Assembly: GCA_014377485.1 (NCBI GenBank) | Contig: JACMPM010000003.1 | Span: 1-64,000 of the forward strand | Reading direction: 5' to 3' | Length of the DNA: 64,000 nt | From: Bacteriovorax sp. | GTDB taxonomy: Bacteria > Bdellovibrionota > Bacteriovoracia > Bacteriovoracales > Bacteriovoracaceae | In this document: positions 35,992-45,764 of the stretch, piece after piece | How the letters are laid out: each line of letters opens with the position of its first letter | How positions within the stretch are numbered: the first letter of the stretch is position 1 | Translations under genes and position numbers: made by a program | The notes under the pieces: model-generated | The model's input: only the letters and a program-made list of their open reading frames with translations | Databases searched by the model: none | Told to the model about the DNA's origin: nothing

Positions 35992-37533
35992 TTATCCTTC
36001 AAGGGGAAGTTTTATTGTAAAACAAGTATTTTCAAATTGATCATCATAAAAAATTTCACCATTATGATTCTTAATAATACCATAAACCAGGCTGAGTCCG
36101 AGACCTGTTCCTTTACCTATTTCTTTTGTAGTAAAAAACGGTTGAAAGATTTTTTCGCGTAGATCTTTAGGAATACCATTGCCTGAATCTATAAAGTGTA
36201 TGACAAACCAATTTTCATTCTTGCTGGCTTCTATTCTAATCCATTTCGAATCTAATTGTCGAATGGCATCGAAAGAGTTGTTAAACAAATTCAGTAGTAC
36301 TTGGGAAAGTTGAACCTGGTAGCAACTTAGTTGTGTCTCTAAAAAAGGGTCATTTAAATTGCATTGGATTTCTATTTGATTTTCTTTAAGTCTTTCTTCG
36401 CAAAGAGAAATGACTTCTAGAAGGATGTTTTTAAAGGGAACCTTAGTCATTACTTCATTGGAAACGTCTCTAGAAATGTTTTTTAATCCATTAATGATAG
36501 TCCCGATTCGCTCAACTGTTTTGATAATATTTTTTGAAGATTTGAGGAATATTTCATTGTTTATTATTCCTTTATCAATCATTTTTTCCATTATTTTTGT
36601 ATTAGTGTGAATGATTGTTAATGGATTATTGATTTCATGAGCGATTCCTCCCGCCATTTCACCGAGGGCTGACATTTTTGCACTGGTTATAGCGGCTATC
36701 TGTTGCATTTCAATTTTTTTCTCTTGCTCTGAAATTTTTAATTCTTTTTCTTTATTTAATCTATTTATTTGTTGAATCATTTTGTTGATCTCATTTTGAA
36801 GAATATCAATTTCATCGTAAGTCGAACTTTTGCGTGTGATGTTTAATTGATTAGTTTCAATCGAGTTGGGATTAAATCTTTTTAAGAATTCAATAATTTG
36901 ATCAATGTTTTTATTAATATAAAAATTAATAATTAAAATTATTAAAAATGAAAGAAAAAGTGTTTTAATAACTTCGCCGGCAACAAGTACTGCCTGACGG
37001 TTATAAATTTCATTTCTAATATTTATGGTAGTAGCAATAATTTCAACTGTACCAATGAATTCATTGGCCGAATCATCGTGGTAGAGTGGAAACTTATAAG
37101 TTCGCAAATTACTTTTGTCACTATCAATAGCATCTAAATCTTGTACTTGATGATCATGATATTTTTCGACCATCACTTGGCCCTTGGGATCTTTAATGCT
37201 TACCTTCACTAAATCTTTAATTTTAGCGATACTTTCTGCTTGTACTTCGAGGTAAGGAATATCTAAATTCCAAACAACACGAGCAATAGACGAAATGGTA
37301 GATTCTTTGATCTGCTGGATTTTTTCATCCAAGGATCGTACATCTCTATGGTACTGTGTGTTAAAGCTTAAAATTATAATTATGAATGTTATAAATGAGC
37401 TTACGGCCACAACCGCAAAGATTAACTTGGCTTTAATGGGACGAAATTTTTTCTCTTTTAAGTTAATCTTATCAAACATATCTGAATAATAGCCTCTATT
37501 AATATTCGACCTATTCTCCTTAAACAGATGCAT
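35992..37533 (-). CDS. Membrane sensor histidine kinase
   Basis: A 513-residue kinase with a membrane helix near residues 37-60 (FAVVAVSSFITFIIIILSF), a periplasmic sensor of about 130 residues, a second helix (TLFLSFLIILIINFYIN), a linker with coiled coil, the H-box GGIAHEINNPLTII, and ATPase boxes NLFNNSFDAIR, DSGNGIP and GTGLGLSLV. The start is unsure: 37533 has no Shine-Dalgarno and the Met at 37479 (MFDKINLKEKK) is also reasonable. It is co-transcribed with the response regulator downstream. The signal is unknown. Confidence 0.88.
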   Translation of the reverse strand: MHLFKENRSNINRGYYSDMFDKINLKEKKFRPIKAKLIFAVVAVSSFITFIIIILSFNTQYHRDVRSLDEKIQQIKESTISSIARVVWNLDIPYLEVQAESIAKIKDLVKVSIKDPKGQVMVEKYHDHQVQDLDAIDSDKSNLRTYKFPLYHDDSANEFIGTVEIIATTINIRNEIYNRQAVLVAGEVIKTLFLSFLIILIINFYINKNIDQIIEFLKRFNPNSIETNQLNITRKSSTYDEIDILQNEINKMIQQINRLNKEKELKISEQEKKIEMQQIAAITSAKMSALGEMAGGIAHEINNPLTIIHTNTKIMEKMIDKGIINNEIFLKSSKNIIKTVERIGTIINGLKNISRDVSNEVMTKVPFKNILLEVISLCEERLKENQIEIQCNLNDPFLETQLSCYQVQLSQVLLNLFNNSFDAIRQLDSKWIRIEASKNENWFVIHFIDSGNGIPKDLREKIFQPFFTTKEIGKGTGLGLSLVYGIIKNHNGEIFYDDQFENTCFTIKLPLEG

Positions 37534-37605
37534 AAATGAAATAAATATTTTAACAAATATGATTTATAAATGAGATTTATTGGCCTGAAAGTTACATTCA
37601 ACGCA

Positions 37606-37935
37606 TTATGGGTGAGCATTTGGGGTCGAATGTGCCGGCCCTTTTTCCTCCTGCTCAATTTCACGATCAACACTATCTTCATCGCTATTTTCTTTTTCTG
37701 ACCCCTTTTCGGATTCAGACATCAAGTATTCCATGTCTTCGTCAGGAATAGCATTTTCGATCTCTTCCTCAGAATCAACATCGTATTCCATTCCAAGTAA
37801 TGTTTCATCAAGTGTATCTATATTTTCATCATCGTCTATAACCTCGCTGGGCAATGGATAATGATGTTTTATCTTAGGTTGATTCAATTTAGTAAAATCG
37901 CTTTCCGAAATAATATCATGTTTTTCTTTTTTCAT
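37606..37935 (-). CDS. Very acidic small protein
   Basis: A 109-residue protein with about a third Asp and Glu (VIDDDENIDTLDETLLG, then EDMEYLMSESEKGSEKENSD) and no hydrophobic segment. GGAGAGAG precedes the ATG. It probably lacks a stable fold and might bind cations or basic proteins. No family recognised. Confidence 0.6.
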   Translation of the reverse strand: MKKEKHDIISESDFTKLNQPKIKHHYPLPSEVIDDDENIDTLDETLLGMEYDVDSEEEIENAIPDEDMEYLMSESEKGSEKENSDEDSVDREIEQEEKGPAHSTPNAHP

Positions 37936-38075
37936 GACTCTCTCCTATAGGCATAAAGCCTCATTGAAGTTCTTATACAGTATATAGAGCAAAACATAAG
38001 CCACCTTTTCTGCGCAAGATGTTGTTGGTACATAGATTGCATTTTAACAAGGTGAGAGTGACCAAGGAGTACTAT

Positions 38076-38480
38076 ATGGATTTAGTTAGTGAAATTATGA
38101 GTGCCAATCCGGTGTGCTGCACTCCGGTTACACGTATTGAAGAAATCGAACGCCTTATGAAAGAGCAAAATACTGAAGAAATTCCAATTGTAGATACGCT
38201 TTACGAAAAAAATTTCTTAGGAATAATAACTGAAAAAGAAATTACAAAAAGAGCAGATGAAGATGGAGTCAAACATTCAGAATTAAATACAGAACAATGT
38301 ATGACCCTAAATCCAATTACTGTGTATGCTGAATCATCAATTGATGAATGCTTTAGGTTGATGGATTCTAATCATCTCACCCAAATTCCAGTTATTGATG
38401 GCGGAGGGCATATTTGTGGAATAGTGGAAAGAAGCGCGAAAGAAATTAAACCAGAAGCTAAAGCAAAAATTAAAAATTAG
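38076..38480 (+). CDS. CBS-domain pair protein
   Basis: A 134-residue protein with two CBS motifs (LVSEIMSANPVCCTPVTRI...FLGIITEKEITKRA and CMTLNPITVYAESSIDECF...GHICGIVERSA). The ATG at 38076 follows AAGGAG. It is 15 bases ahead of the GST gene, so they may form an operon. It shares the PVCC element with the CBS protein at 46248. Confidence 0.85.
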   Translation: MDLVSEIMSANPVCCTPVTRIEEIERLMKEQNTEEIPIVDTLYEKNFLGIITEKEITKRADEDGVKHSELNTEQCMTLNPITVYAESSIDECFRLMDSNHLTQIPVIDGGGHICGIVERSAKEIKPEAKAKIKN

Positions 38481-38495
38481 TTTTGAGGAGTTAAT

Positions 38496-39128
38496 ATGAT
38501 TGATCTTTATTATTGGACAACTCCAAACGGACACAAGATTACTATTTTTTTAGAAGAAGCAAATATTGAGTACAAAATTCATCCGATTGATATTACCAAA
38601 GATGATCAATTTCAACCTGATTTTTTAAAAATTTCTCCCAATAATAAAATTCCAGCGATTGTTGATAATGATCCTAATGATGGACTTGGACCGCTTGCTA
38701 TATTTGAATCTGGTGCAATTTTATTATACCTAGCAGAAAAAGCAAAAAAGTTTTACCCAACAGATATTAGGTATAAAGCAGAGGTGAACGAATGGCTTTT
38801 CTGGCAAGTTGGTGGACTCGGACCCATGGCCGGACAAAATCACCATTTTAATACTTATGCTCCTCAAAAAATTCCTTATGCACAAGAAAGATATATTAAA
38901 GAAACGGCACGACTTTATGGAGTTTTAAACACAGCTCTTAAAGAGCGAGACTTTATTGCAGGTGAATATTCAATTGCCGACATGGCGATATATCCTTGGA
39001 TCGTTCCCTATCAAATGCAAAGTCAGGACTTGAATGACTTTCCAGAAGTCAAAAGATGGTTTGATAATATTGCCCTAAGAGAAGGAGTCATTGCAGCCTA
39101 TGCAAGGGCGTCAGAATATAAAAAATAA
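38496..39128 (+). CDS. Glutathione S-transferase (YfcG/YghU-like)
   Basis: A 210-residue GST. The N-terminal thioredoxin-like domain has LYYWTTPNGHKITIFLEEA and NNKIPAIVD, with the Thr/Asn active-site pattern of the Nu class (YfcG, YghU). The helical C-terminal domain has QVGGLGPMAGQNHHF and FIAGEYSIADMAIYPW. Nu-class enzymes act mainly as disulfide-bond reductases with two bound glutathiones. GAGGAG precedes the ATG. Confidence 0.9.
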   Translation: MIDLYYWTTPNGHKITIFLEEANIEYKIHPIDITKDDQFQPDFLKISPNNKIPAIVDNDPNDGLGPLAIFESGAILLYLAEKAKKFYPTDIRYKAEVNEWLFWQVGGLGPMAGQNHHFNTYAPQKIPYAQERYIKETARLYGVLNTALKERDFIAGEYSIADMAIYPWIVPYQMQSQDLNDFPEVKRWFDNIALREGVIAAYARASEYKK

Positions 39129-39131
39129 GAA

Positions 39132-40286
39132 TTAAATCCATTTGGAAAACCAAGTCCACCGACTTAAGCTTTCCGGTTTGACAGGAGTTGAACTTAAAAC
39201 CGGATAGAAGTATATAAAAAACAATACAGATACCCCAGCAAAAATCCACCGCAGTTTGGTTTTCTCGAGTGCTTTTGTTAAGACCAGGCTCAACATCAAA
39301 GCAGCTGGATAGTAATAGTAAAAAAAGGCTAATTTCCTAGGGACTATTGCCCAACTAAATAAACAGACTAGATAGGCGAGCAGGACTTCGCGTGCGACTG
39401 AAGATCGTTTAGCAAATGCCAACCATCCACAATAAAAAAGAGCAATTATTCCCCCCCATATAATTAATGGATTACCAATTAAAATTACCGGCCGTATGAG
39501 ATCACTTCCATTAATTGCTTCATAAGAATACCAGATAGGTCTAATCTGCAACGGCCATGTCCACCAGGAACTAGCATATGGATGGGTACCAGTAACTCGT
39601 TGCTGGCTTTCCCAGATTACGAATTGAGCGTGAAGAAAATTATTTGGATAAAAAGTAATTGCATAAGTGATGAAGGCGATTAAGATAAATCCGATGACAG
39701 CAGATAGTCGTACTTTTTTATCTTTAAAAAATGCAACAAGAAGAAGTAAACCTACGACTCCCATAGGCATTACTGAAAACCATTTGGTCGCAGTTGCTAG
39801 ACCAAAAAAAAAGCTGCTTAAAAATAAAACATAATTTTTTTCTCTATGTCTCCACCAAAAAGAAAAAGTATAAGCTGCCCATACTAAAAAAGCCGCCATA
39901 AATGTATCCAGCATTGCAATACGAGATTGTACAAAAAGCATTTGATTGGCAGCGGTTATAATTGCAGCAAACAATGCCGATCGTTGAGAAGCAAATAAAT
40001 TTAAAGACCAAAGATAAATTCCTGCGAGAGTAAGTGCTCCAAATAGACTGCTCATCATACGCCACCCCATTGGATTATCACCTAATAACAAAATTCCTTG
40101 AGCAATAATTATTTTGGCAAGAGGAGGATGTTCTGTATTTAAGATGGGACCTTTATCTAAAAATGCTTTGGCCGCAGGAATATAATGAAATTCATCAAAA
40201 TTATAAGATTGAGGCTGGCCGATATTTGTCAAAGAAAGTCCCCAGAAAGTGAAGCTAATTAGAAAAGCTAAGATCCAATTATTCAT
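39132..40286 (-). CDS. PMT-type (GT39) glycosyltransferase
   Basis: A 384-residue polytopic membrane protein of the protein O-mannosyltransferase (GT39/GT-C) group. The first loop has the acidic FDEFHYIPAAKAFLDKG and NTEHPPLAK, the expected catalytic and metal-binding region, followed by about nine membrane helices. It would transfer a sugar from a lipid-phosphate donor onto exported proteins or lipids. Start at 40286 follows AAGGA; an upstream ATG at 40319 adds 11 residues. Shorter than fungal PMTs, which carry a MIR domain. Confidence 0.8.
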   Translation of the reverse strand: MNNWILAFLISFTFWGLSLTNIGQPQSYNFDEFHYIPAAKAFLDKGPILNTEHPPLAKIIIAQGILLLGDNPMGWRMMSSLFGALTLAGIYLWSLNLFASQRSALFAAIITAANQMLFVQSRIAMLDTFMAAFLVWAAYTFSFWWRHREKNYVLFLSSFFFGLATATKWFSVMPMGVVGLLLLVAFFKDKKVRLSAVIGFILIAFITYAITFYPNNFLHAQFVIWESQQRVTGTHPYASSWWTWPLQIRPIWYSYEAINGSDLIRPVILIGNPLIIWGGIIALFYCGWLAFAKRSSVAREVLLAYLVCLFSWAIVPRKLAFFYYYYPAALMLSLVLTKALEKTKLRWIFAGVSVLFFIYFYPVLSSTPVKPESLSRWTWFSKWI

Positions 40287-40485
40287 ACTTAAATATCCTT
40301 CAGGATGTAGGTCTTCCACGAGACTACTTTGTTTTATTTAAAAAAACCAATCATGGGTTCCCAAAGTCGAGGATAACTATGTGCTATGCAAATAATTTGT
40401 TAATTATAGCATTATAAGCTTAAGAGTTGACTATTGCGGTATCTGATTTGCACCTCACATATGTATCTAGGTCAAGGAGGACTAA

Positions 40486-41166
40486 ATGAAACAATTTCAT
40501 CGTTTAACTAGTGAGGTAAAGGATTTGAGGCTTAAGTCCCGCAATAAATTTATGAAGTCTTATAAAGCAGGTTTTTATGATGAAAATTATAAATCAAAGG
40601 AGCGTGACTTTAAATGGAGCGCACATGAAAAATGGCAGGAAGTTTTAAATAAAAAAGAATTTAGAAGTTTAATGACAAAAAAAAATTATCAAGAAATAGC
40701 ATTACGAGCATTAAAAGTTGAATCTAGTACTGTTCTTCTTTTTTCTTCTGAAGAAAAAGCATTGCATAATGGGGTAAAAACTCCAGAAGGTGCAGAGCAT
40801 TTTGCAAAGGGGCTTTATCAATTACTTTATGGAACCGCAAGTATGGAAATAAGATTTAACTTATGGGTAGAATGCGTTGGAAGTTTGCTTAAAAAACAAA
40901 TGCGAACATTAACCTGGCCGATGGTAACAGCATTTGGTTTTATTGCTCAGCCTGAAACTCATGCTTACTTAAAACCAATAGTTACTAAAAATGCAGCTTT
41001 AAATTATGGCTTTGATTATAAAGATCAACCAGAACCTAATTGGGAAGGATACAGAGACTATCTCGAATTTTGTGAACAGATTAAGCTAGATTTAAAAGAC
41101 TTAAAACCAAGAGATATGATCGATGTCCAATCTTTTTTATCGGTGCAAGGCTCTAGTGAGTACTAA
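40486..41166 (+). CDS. Conserved hypothetical protein
   Basis: A 226-residue soluble, mostly helical protein with no signal peptide. Notable stretches are TPEGAEHFAKGLYQLLYG, MVTAFGFIAQPETHAYLKP and the end KPRDMIDVQSFLSVQGSSEY, which look like conserved elements of a family I have seen but cannot name. CAAGGAGG precedes the ATG. Function unknown. Confidence 0.6.
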   Translation: MKQFHRLTSEVKDLRLKSRNKFMKSYKAGFYDENYKSKERDFKWSAHEKWQEVLNKKEFRSLMTKKNYQEIALRALKVESSTVLLFSSEEKALHNGVKTPEGAEHFAKGLYQLLYGTASMEIRFNLWVECVGSLLKKQMRTLTWPMVTAFGFIAQPETHAYLKPIVTKNAALNYGFDYKDQPEPNWEGYRDYLEFCEQIKLDLKDLKPRDMIDVQSFLSVQGSSEY

Positions 41167-41236
41167 AAATAACCATTAGCTCCTAGTGTTTGCTATTATT
41201 TTGTTATACAAAATAAAAAAACATTTGGAGTTAAAA

Positions 41237-41437
41237 ATGAGTTCGCATAAAGAAAATACTGCCCCAGTCGAAGTTAAGATGGAACAAGAGCAGGAGCATG
41301 TCCACGGACCAAATTGCAGCCATGGCCACGGTAACGCCCTTTTAAAACCCATAACAAGAGAAGCTCCGAAAGTAGGTCGAAATGATCCATGCCCATGTGG
41401 AAGTCAGAAAAAATTTAAAAAGTGTTGTGGGATCTAA
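41237..41437 (+). CDS. SEC-C motif protein
   Basis: A 66-residue protein with a His-rich stretch ([12 protein letters not shown]) and a C-terminal SEC-C zinc motif ([17 protein letters not shown]), the element found at the end of SecA. Small proteins of this kind may bind zinc and ribosomes or SecA partners (family knowledge, weak). TTGGAG precedes the ATG at 41237. Confidence 0.8.
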   Translation: MSSHKENTAPVEVKMEQEQEHVHGPNCSHGHGNALLKPITREAPKVGRNDPCPCGSQKKFKKCCGI

Positions 41438-41438
41438 C

Positions 41439-42266
41439 TTGCTATCAAATCGGCAAATAAGAAAATTGCTGCCAAATAGAACTAAAACTTCCAATAAAAC
41501 AAGTGCAGGTAAGGTTCTTATTATCGGAGGAGGAAAAGGACTTTATGGTGCAGGTATTTTATCTGCTTTGGCCGCAACAAGAACAGGTGCAGGTTATACT
41601 CATCTGATGACTGATTTAACTAAATTTCCTTGGATTAAATTTCCAGATTTTATTCTTCATCCAATCAAAATAAGCGAATTAAAAAATAAAGAAGAGTTTG
41701 CCATTGGAATTGGGCCAGGATTAGGAATTGAAGATAAAAATAAAAAATTAATAAATTATTTGATAAAAAATAATTTTAAAAAAGTAGTGGTAGATGCCGA
41801 TGCACTCACTCTAATTGCAAATTCTAATTTTCCGTCTCTGCCACCGACATGGATACTGACTCCGCATGAAGGTGAATTAGCGCGGCTTTTAAAAACGACT
41901 TCGAGTCTTATCAAAAAAGATCGTCTTAAGGCCATCAAAGAGGCTCAAGCAAAATTTAATTGTACGGTACTGCTCAAAGGAGCAGCGACATTAATTGCAA
42001 CTCCAAATTCACCAAAAATACTTTCAATTCAAACAGGTACGCCTGCGCTTAGTAAGGCCGGAACTGGAGATGTCTTGTTAGGGATGATCGTGGCCCTTAG
42101 GGCCCAAGGATTAGATACGAGGGAAGCCTGTCTAGTTGCAACTTATATCCACGGAAAAGCTGCCCGGGAATGGGGAGAGGAAGGAAATGATCATTTAAGT
42201 TTGCGCCCAACTGATTTAATTGAACGCTTGCCCAAAACTATAAAACTGATTCGATTCAAAAAATAA
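41439..42266 (+). CDS. nnrD: ADP/ATP-dependent NAD(P)H-hydrate dehydratase
   Basis: A protein of about 275 residues of the YjeF C-terminal/ribokinase-like family that repairs hydrated NAD(P)H. Motifs are GKVLIIGGGKGLYGAG, GIGPGLGI, VVDADALTLI, LTPHEGELARLL and the catalytic KAGTGDVLLGMI. The epimerase (YjeF N-terminal) half is absent. There is no ATG at a sensible place: TTG at 41439 (LSNRQIRKLLP) is the best start, GTG at 41427 another, both next to the stop of the SEC-C gene. Confidence 0.85.
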   Translation: MLSNRQIRKLLPNRTKTSNKTSAGKVLIIGGGKGLYGAGILSALAATRTGAGYTHLMTDLTKFPWIKFPDFILHPIKISELKNKEEFAIGIGPGLGIEDKNKKLINYLIKNNFKKVVVDADALTLIANSNFPSLPPTWILTPHEGELARLLKTTSSLIKKDRLKAIKEAQAKFNCTVLLKGAATLIATPNSPKILSIQTGTPALSKAGTGDVLLGMIVALRAQGLDTREACLVATYIHGKAAREWGEEGNDHLSLRPTDLIERLPKTIKLIRFKK

Positions 42267-42268
42267 TT

Positions 42269-42613
42269 TTACTCATTTCCTCTGATGCAATTTAATCCCG
42301 AGAACTCTTTAATCCCAGCAGATGAAGAAACCTGAAGCCCAGCTTTAAAACTATCCCCAGGATTTCCAAAGCTAGAATCTTTAATTGTTAATTTAAGAGT
42401 TGCCGCAGGAGTAGTTGTATTCCCTGAAATAATAGTGTCGAAAGTTGAAGTTGCTCTTACGTTTTGTACCATCGAGTTAAATCCGTTTCCAACTATTTTC
42501 ATTTCGAGAGGATTTCCAGCAACATCGATGATAAATCCCGATCCACTGCAATTGTAAACTGATGCAAAAGATAAAGTGGGAAGAAGAGCAAAGGCCAATA
42601 AAGTTTTTTTCAT
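42269..42613 (-). CDS. Small secreted protein, unknown
   Basis: A 114-residue protein with signal peptide (TLLAFALLPTLSFASVY) and a beta-rich mature domain with two cysteines (YNCSGSG, LNCIRGN) likely forming one disulfide. It converges with nnrD and lies 10 bases behind a larger secreted protein, probably in the same operon. No family recognised. Confidence 0.65.
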   Translation of the reverse strand: MKKTLLAFALLPTLSFASVYNCSGSGFIIDVAGNPLEMKIVGNGFNSMVQNVRATSTFDTIISGNTTTPAATLKLTIKDSSFGNPGDSFKAGLQVSSSAGIKEFSGLNCIRGNE

Positions 42614-42623
42614 AAATAATTCC

Positions 42624-43958
42624 TTAGAGCTGAATGGTTATAAAGTTATTTAAAATAGCTATATCTTTAGAAATTAAATTCTTTTTTAGAAAATACATCA
42701 AGAGTTTTACTGAATTAAGTCCCAAAGGAAGTTTAGTGTCAGTAACTGTAATAATTAATTGTTTTTTAGCTTCATTTAGAGCCACATTGCCGTAAATTGC
42801 CACACGCGCTTTAATTCCGAGAAATTTAGCTTCAGCCTGCATTATAAGTGCACCGTTAGCTGAACTTACTGCAATGTTTTTTATCGAACTGTCTTTTTGA
42901 TCTGGCTTAGTACTTTTAACTTCATCAATAGAAACTCGTGCATAACTTATGCAGTCTCTCAGCACCTGGTTTAGATCTAGTAGATCCGTATCTATTTCTT
43001 TTCTACAATTGAGCAAAAGATTATTAATAAAAGTTGTAGAGGTCGCATCTGATAGTGCGCCTTTATTAAGAGTGAAATAAACGACTTTATTTTGCACTGT
43101 AACGTCTTTGATATCGAGATTGAAAGTTGACTTGGCAACCTTGTCGATTATGCTCGCTTTAAGTGGAGCGATCTTTAATCGATTTAAACAGGCTTTTTTA
43201 ATTTTATCAAAATCTAACGTTTTTAAATCTTCATCTTTTGCGCAATTTAAATTCAGTTCTGTTGCGTTGATAAAATATGAATCATTGCTCACTGTTTTGG
43301 CAGAAATTAAATTGGCATTAATTTGATTTTTTCTTAAATCAAAACTTTTTATTTGTGCCTGCAAAAATGTTTTTTCACCTTTATCCATTCCTTCATACTC
43401 AAGAAATGCTGATTCATTATTCGGAGCATAACTACCGTTTAATGTTAAAAAATTATAACAATTCGCAATCATATCGCTAGATGGCGCATCCATATTAGAA
43501 CCAGGACTTTTGCTGGTCATACTTTGACAATACAATCTGAAAGTTTTTAACTTCACACTTGAATCTGGATTGATGAAACTGAAATATTCACCTGAAAGAT
43601 TTATTTGGTTGTCATCTAAAACCAATTTTGAATTTTGTAATTCAGTTTGATTGAGTGAATTGATAATGCTGTCTGGTTCAATAGCAAAACCGTAATTTCC
43701 AAATTGAGTAGTAAAACCTAAGAAGGTCGGTCTGACAAAAATTTGCGAATCAAAATAATTATTAACGTTATTTATATTGAGGACAATTCCATTATTATTT
43801 ACATTCGCTGTTTTAAAAATTAAAGCACCTGCCTTACCAACACCCTTAGGTGGTTTTTGGAAAGTAAGTTTATCAATGGAGACGTCAACTGAAAGTTTTG
43901 TATCAGCAAACGATGTGGACGAGAAGATGGCACAAAGTAGTATTAATAATTTTTGCAT
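42624..43958 (-). CDS. Large secreted protein, unknown
   Basis: A 444-residue protein with signal peptide (LLILLCAIFSSTSFA) and a long repetitive beta-rich mature part. Similar phrases recur (KTFRLYCQSM, ATELNLNCAKDE, NNLLLNCRKEI), each followed by further cysteines (ANCYNFL, KACLNRL, RDCISYA), suggesting internal repeats with disulfides. AGGAC precedes the ATG. No family recognised; it may be a lineage-specific envelope protein. Confidence 0.65.
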   Translation of the reverse strand: MQKLLILLCAIFSSTSFADTKLSVDVSIDKLTFQKPPKGVGKAGALIFKTANVNNNGIVLNINNVNNYFDSQIFVRPTFLGFTTQFGNYGFAIEPDSIINSLNQTELQNSKLVLDDNQINLSGEYFSFINPDSSVKLKTFRLYCQSMTSKSPGSNMDAPSSDMIANCYNFLTLNGSYAPNNESAFLEYEGMDKGEKTFLQAQIKSFDLRKNQINANLISAKTVSNDSYFINATELNLNCAKDEDLKTLDFDKIKKACLNRLKIAPLKASIIDKVAKSTFNLDIKDVTVQNKVVYFTLNKGALSDATSTTFINNLLLNCRKEIDTDLLDLNQVLRDCISYARVSIDEVKSTKPDQKDSSIKNIAVSSANGALIMQAEAKFLGIKARVAIYGNVALNEAKKQLIITVTDTKLPLGLNSVKLLMYFLKKNLISKDIAILNNFITIQL

Positions 43959-44055
43959 AAAAAAAGTCCTCTAACCGCACTATTGAATGAGTCAGAATGT
44001 ATCAGAGAATTACAAGGAAGTGAAAGGAGTGTAATTTTTACTCAGAGAGCAGTAT

Positions 44056-45315
44056 TTATTTCACTAATCTTTTTGCGTACTGGGCTAGGCCGTTAACGAC
44101 CGATTGGTAGATATTGTATTCAAAAAGTTTATCTTTTCCAAAAATATCTGCCAAGCTCTCGCGAATTTTGGGGAGTTGAGATGTCCCACCTGTTAGACAA
44201 ACTTGGTCGACAGCAGAAATATCAAGTCCTGATTGTTTAAAAACTTCCATCATTGTGGCCATGATTTCTTCAATGACCGGTGTTATGCTCTTTTGGTAAG
44301 AAATTTTGGTGATCTCTTCACTTATGTCTATACCTGGATAATGGTAGTCAAATAGTGTTTTATTGTTTGTACCGAGTCGTACTTTGGTTTTTTCTATCTC
44401 GTCAAATAAAGGAAATCCTAATTGGCATTCAACTAATGTAAAAAGTTGGTGCATATGTTTTTCACCGTCTTTATTTAAAGCAAATTTTTGAATGTGTTGA
44501 AGAAATTCCCAGGTATCGCGGTCCCGAAGGTGAGTGATGTGAGCAGGAGAACATATTTTTTTTAAAAGTTGTCTTGGAAAAGTGAGAATATTAGTTCCAC
44601 CTGGAATTTTGTATTCAAAACGCGAACCAAAATGAGGAGCTATAAAATCTTTCATCATTACACCATCGAGTGCATCTCCGGCCAAGAATATTCCACTCAG
44701 TCCCAGAATATCATCTTGTGAGTAGGCTCTTTGATGAATCTTCATCAAAGTAAAATCTGAAGTACCTCCACCGAAGTCTGCAATCAGAACAATTTTCTCA
44801 GTTGTTGTATTAGTATTATAATCAAGTCCCGCAGCTATTGGTTCTGGACAAAAAATGACTTCTTTAAATCCTGCAAGCACACAAGCTTTTTGCATTCTAT
44901 CTTGGGCCATCTGATCATCTTCTTTATTTAAAGAATAAAGTGCCGGTCTTCCAAGAACAATTTTTTCTACATTTTCATTGGTTATTTTATTGGCCCTCTG
45001 TCTCATCGTAGTAAGGAAAACTGCAACAATTTCAGAAATATTCATAGTCTTATTAAAAACAGTTGTGCCTTTATAATTATTTTCGGGAAGAAATTTCTTG
45101 ATAGAGCGAAAGAATCGTCCTTCACCGTCGCGATTTACATATTCCTTAATGGCATCTTTTCCAAAAAACCAAACATTAGGTTCAGGAGTATATAGGAGAG
45201 AGCGCAAAACGATATTGGAATCAGACTCTAGTGGAATTGCAGTTATGACACCCTCGTTAGAAACGTGGTTCAGTAAGGAATTTGATGTTCCAAAATCAAC
45301 AGCGTAATAAGACAT
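44056..45315 (-). CDS. YegD-like Hsp70 family protein
   Basis: A 419-residue actin/Hsp70-fold ATPase without the substrate-binding domain, as in E. coli YegD. Phosphate-1 is AVDFGTSNSLL, phosphate-2 is IADFGGGTSDFTL, and the adenosine motif is CLTGGTSQLPKI. FCPEPIAAGLDY fits the linker before the second phosphate loop. Client and role are unknown. Monocistronic. Confidence 0.9.
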   Translation of the reverse strand: MSYYAVDFGTSNSLLNHVSNEGVITAIPLESDSNIVLRSLLYTPEPNVWFFGKDAIKEYVNRDGEGRFFRSIKKFLPENNYKGTTVFNKTMNISEIVAVFLTTMRQRANKITNENVEKIVLGRPALYSLNKEDDQMAQDRMQKACVLAGFKEVIFCPEPIAAGLDYNTNTTTEKIVLIADFGGGTSDFTLMKIHQRAYSQDDILGLSGIFLAGDALDGVMMKDFIAPHFGSRFEYKIPGGTNILTFPRQLLKKICSPAHITHLRDRDTWEFLQHIQKFALNKDGEKHMHQLFTLVECQLGFPLFDEIEKTKVRLGTNNKTLFDYHYPGIDISEEITKISYQKSITPVIEEIMATMMEVFKQSGLDISAVDQVCLTGGTSQLPKIRESLADIFGKDKLFEYNIYQSVVNGLAQYAKRLVK

Positions 45316-45342
45316 ACTAAGATCCTGGGATTTAATTTTTAG

Positions 45343-45741
45343 TTACTTAGTATACTTGTTTCTGAGTTGTTTGTAACGTTCAGATTTTTTGTAGGTGTTA
45401 AGGGCCTTTTCTCAACTCTTTTACCGATTGATCTGATGTTGTTGAACTCGCAGCTAGATAAATATCTGCTGATAACTTATCTAATTTAATTAATTTAGTA
45501 AGTTTGGTAAAATCGAAACCGTATTTTTTTCATCATTCCTGACCATTTCAATATTTTTACCTATGACAAATCCTAATTGCTGGAGATGAAGAGACTTAAC
45601 ATCTTCAAAAACTCCACCGACCATATAATGTTTGGCATCTTCAATATTATTAATTTCGATGTCAGAGCGAGAAGTTCGTTTCCATAAGTACTCAAGATAG
45701 ATATTTGTTATGGCATCATTTTTGTATGAAAGTTTATGACG
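45343..45741 (-). pseudogene. Remnant of a family-3 solute-binding protein
   Basis: On the minus strand one frame reads DAITNIYLEYLWKRTS, then EDAKHYMVGGVFEDVKSLHL and QQLGFVIGKNIEMVRNDEKN. After a frameshift it continues KYGFDFTKLTKLIKLDKLSA, SSTTSDQSVKELRK, and after a second shift KALNTYKKSERYKQLRNKYT before a TAA. This is the C-terminal half of an amino-acid-type solute-binding protein (GKN, ND..N, and the final RKALNTYK... helix are typical). No start, no N-terminal half and two frameshifts show decay. Confidence 0.75.
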
Positions 45742-45764
45742 TTAATAGCGTATAGGAGAAAATT

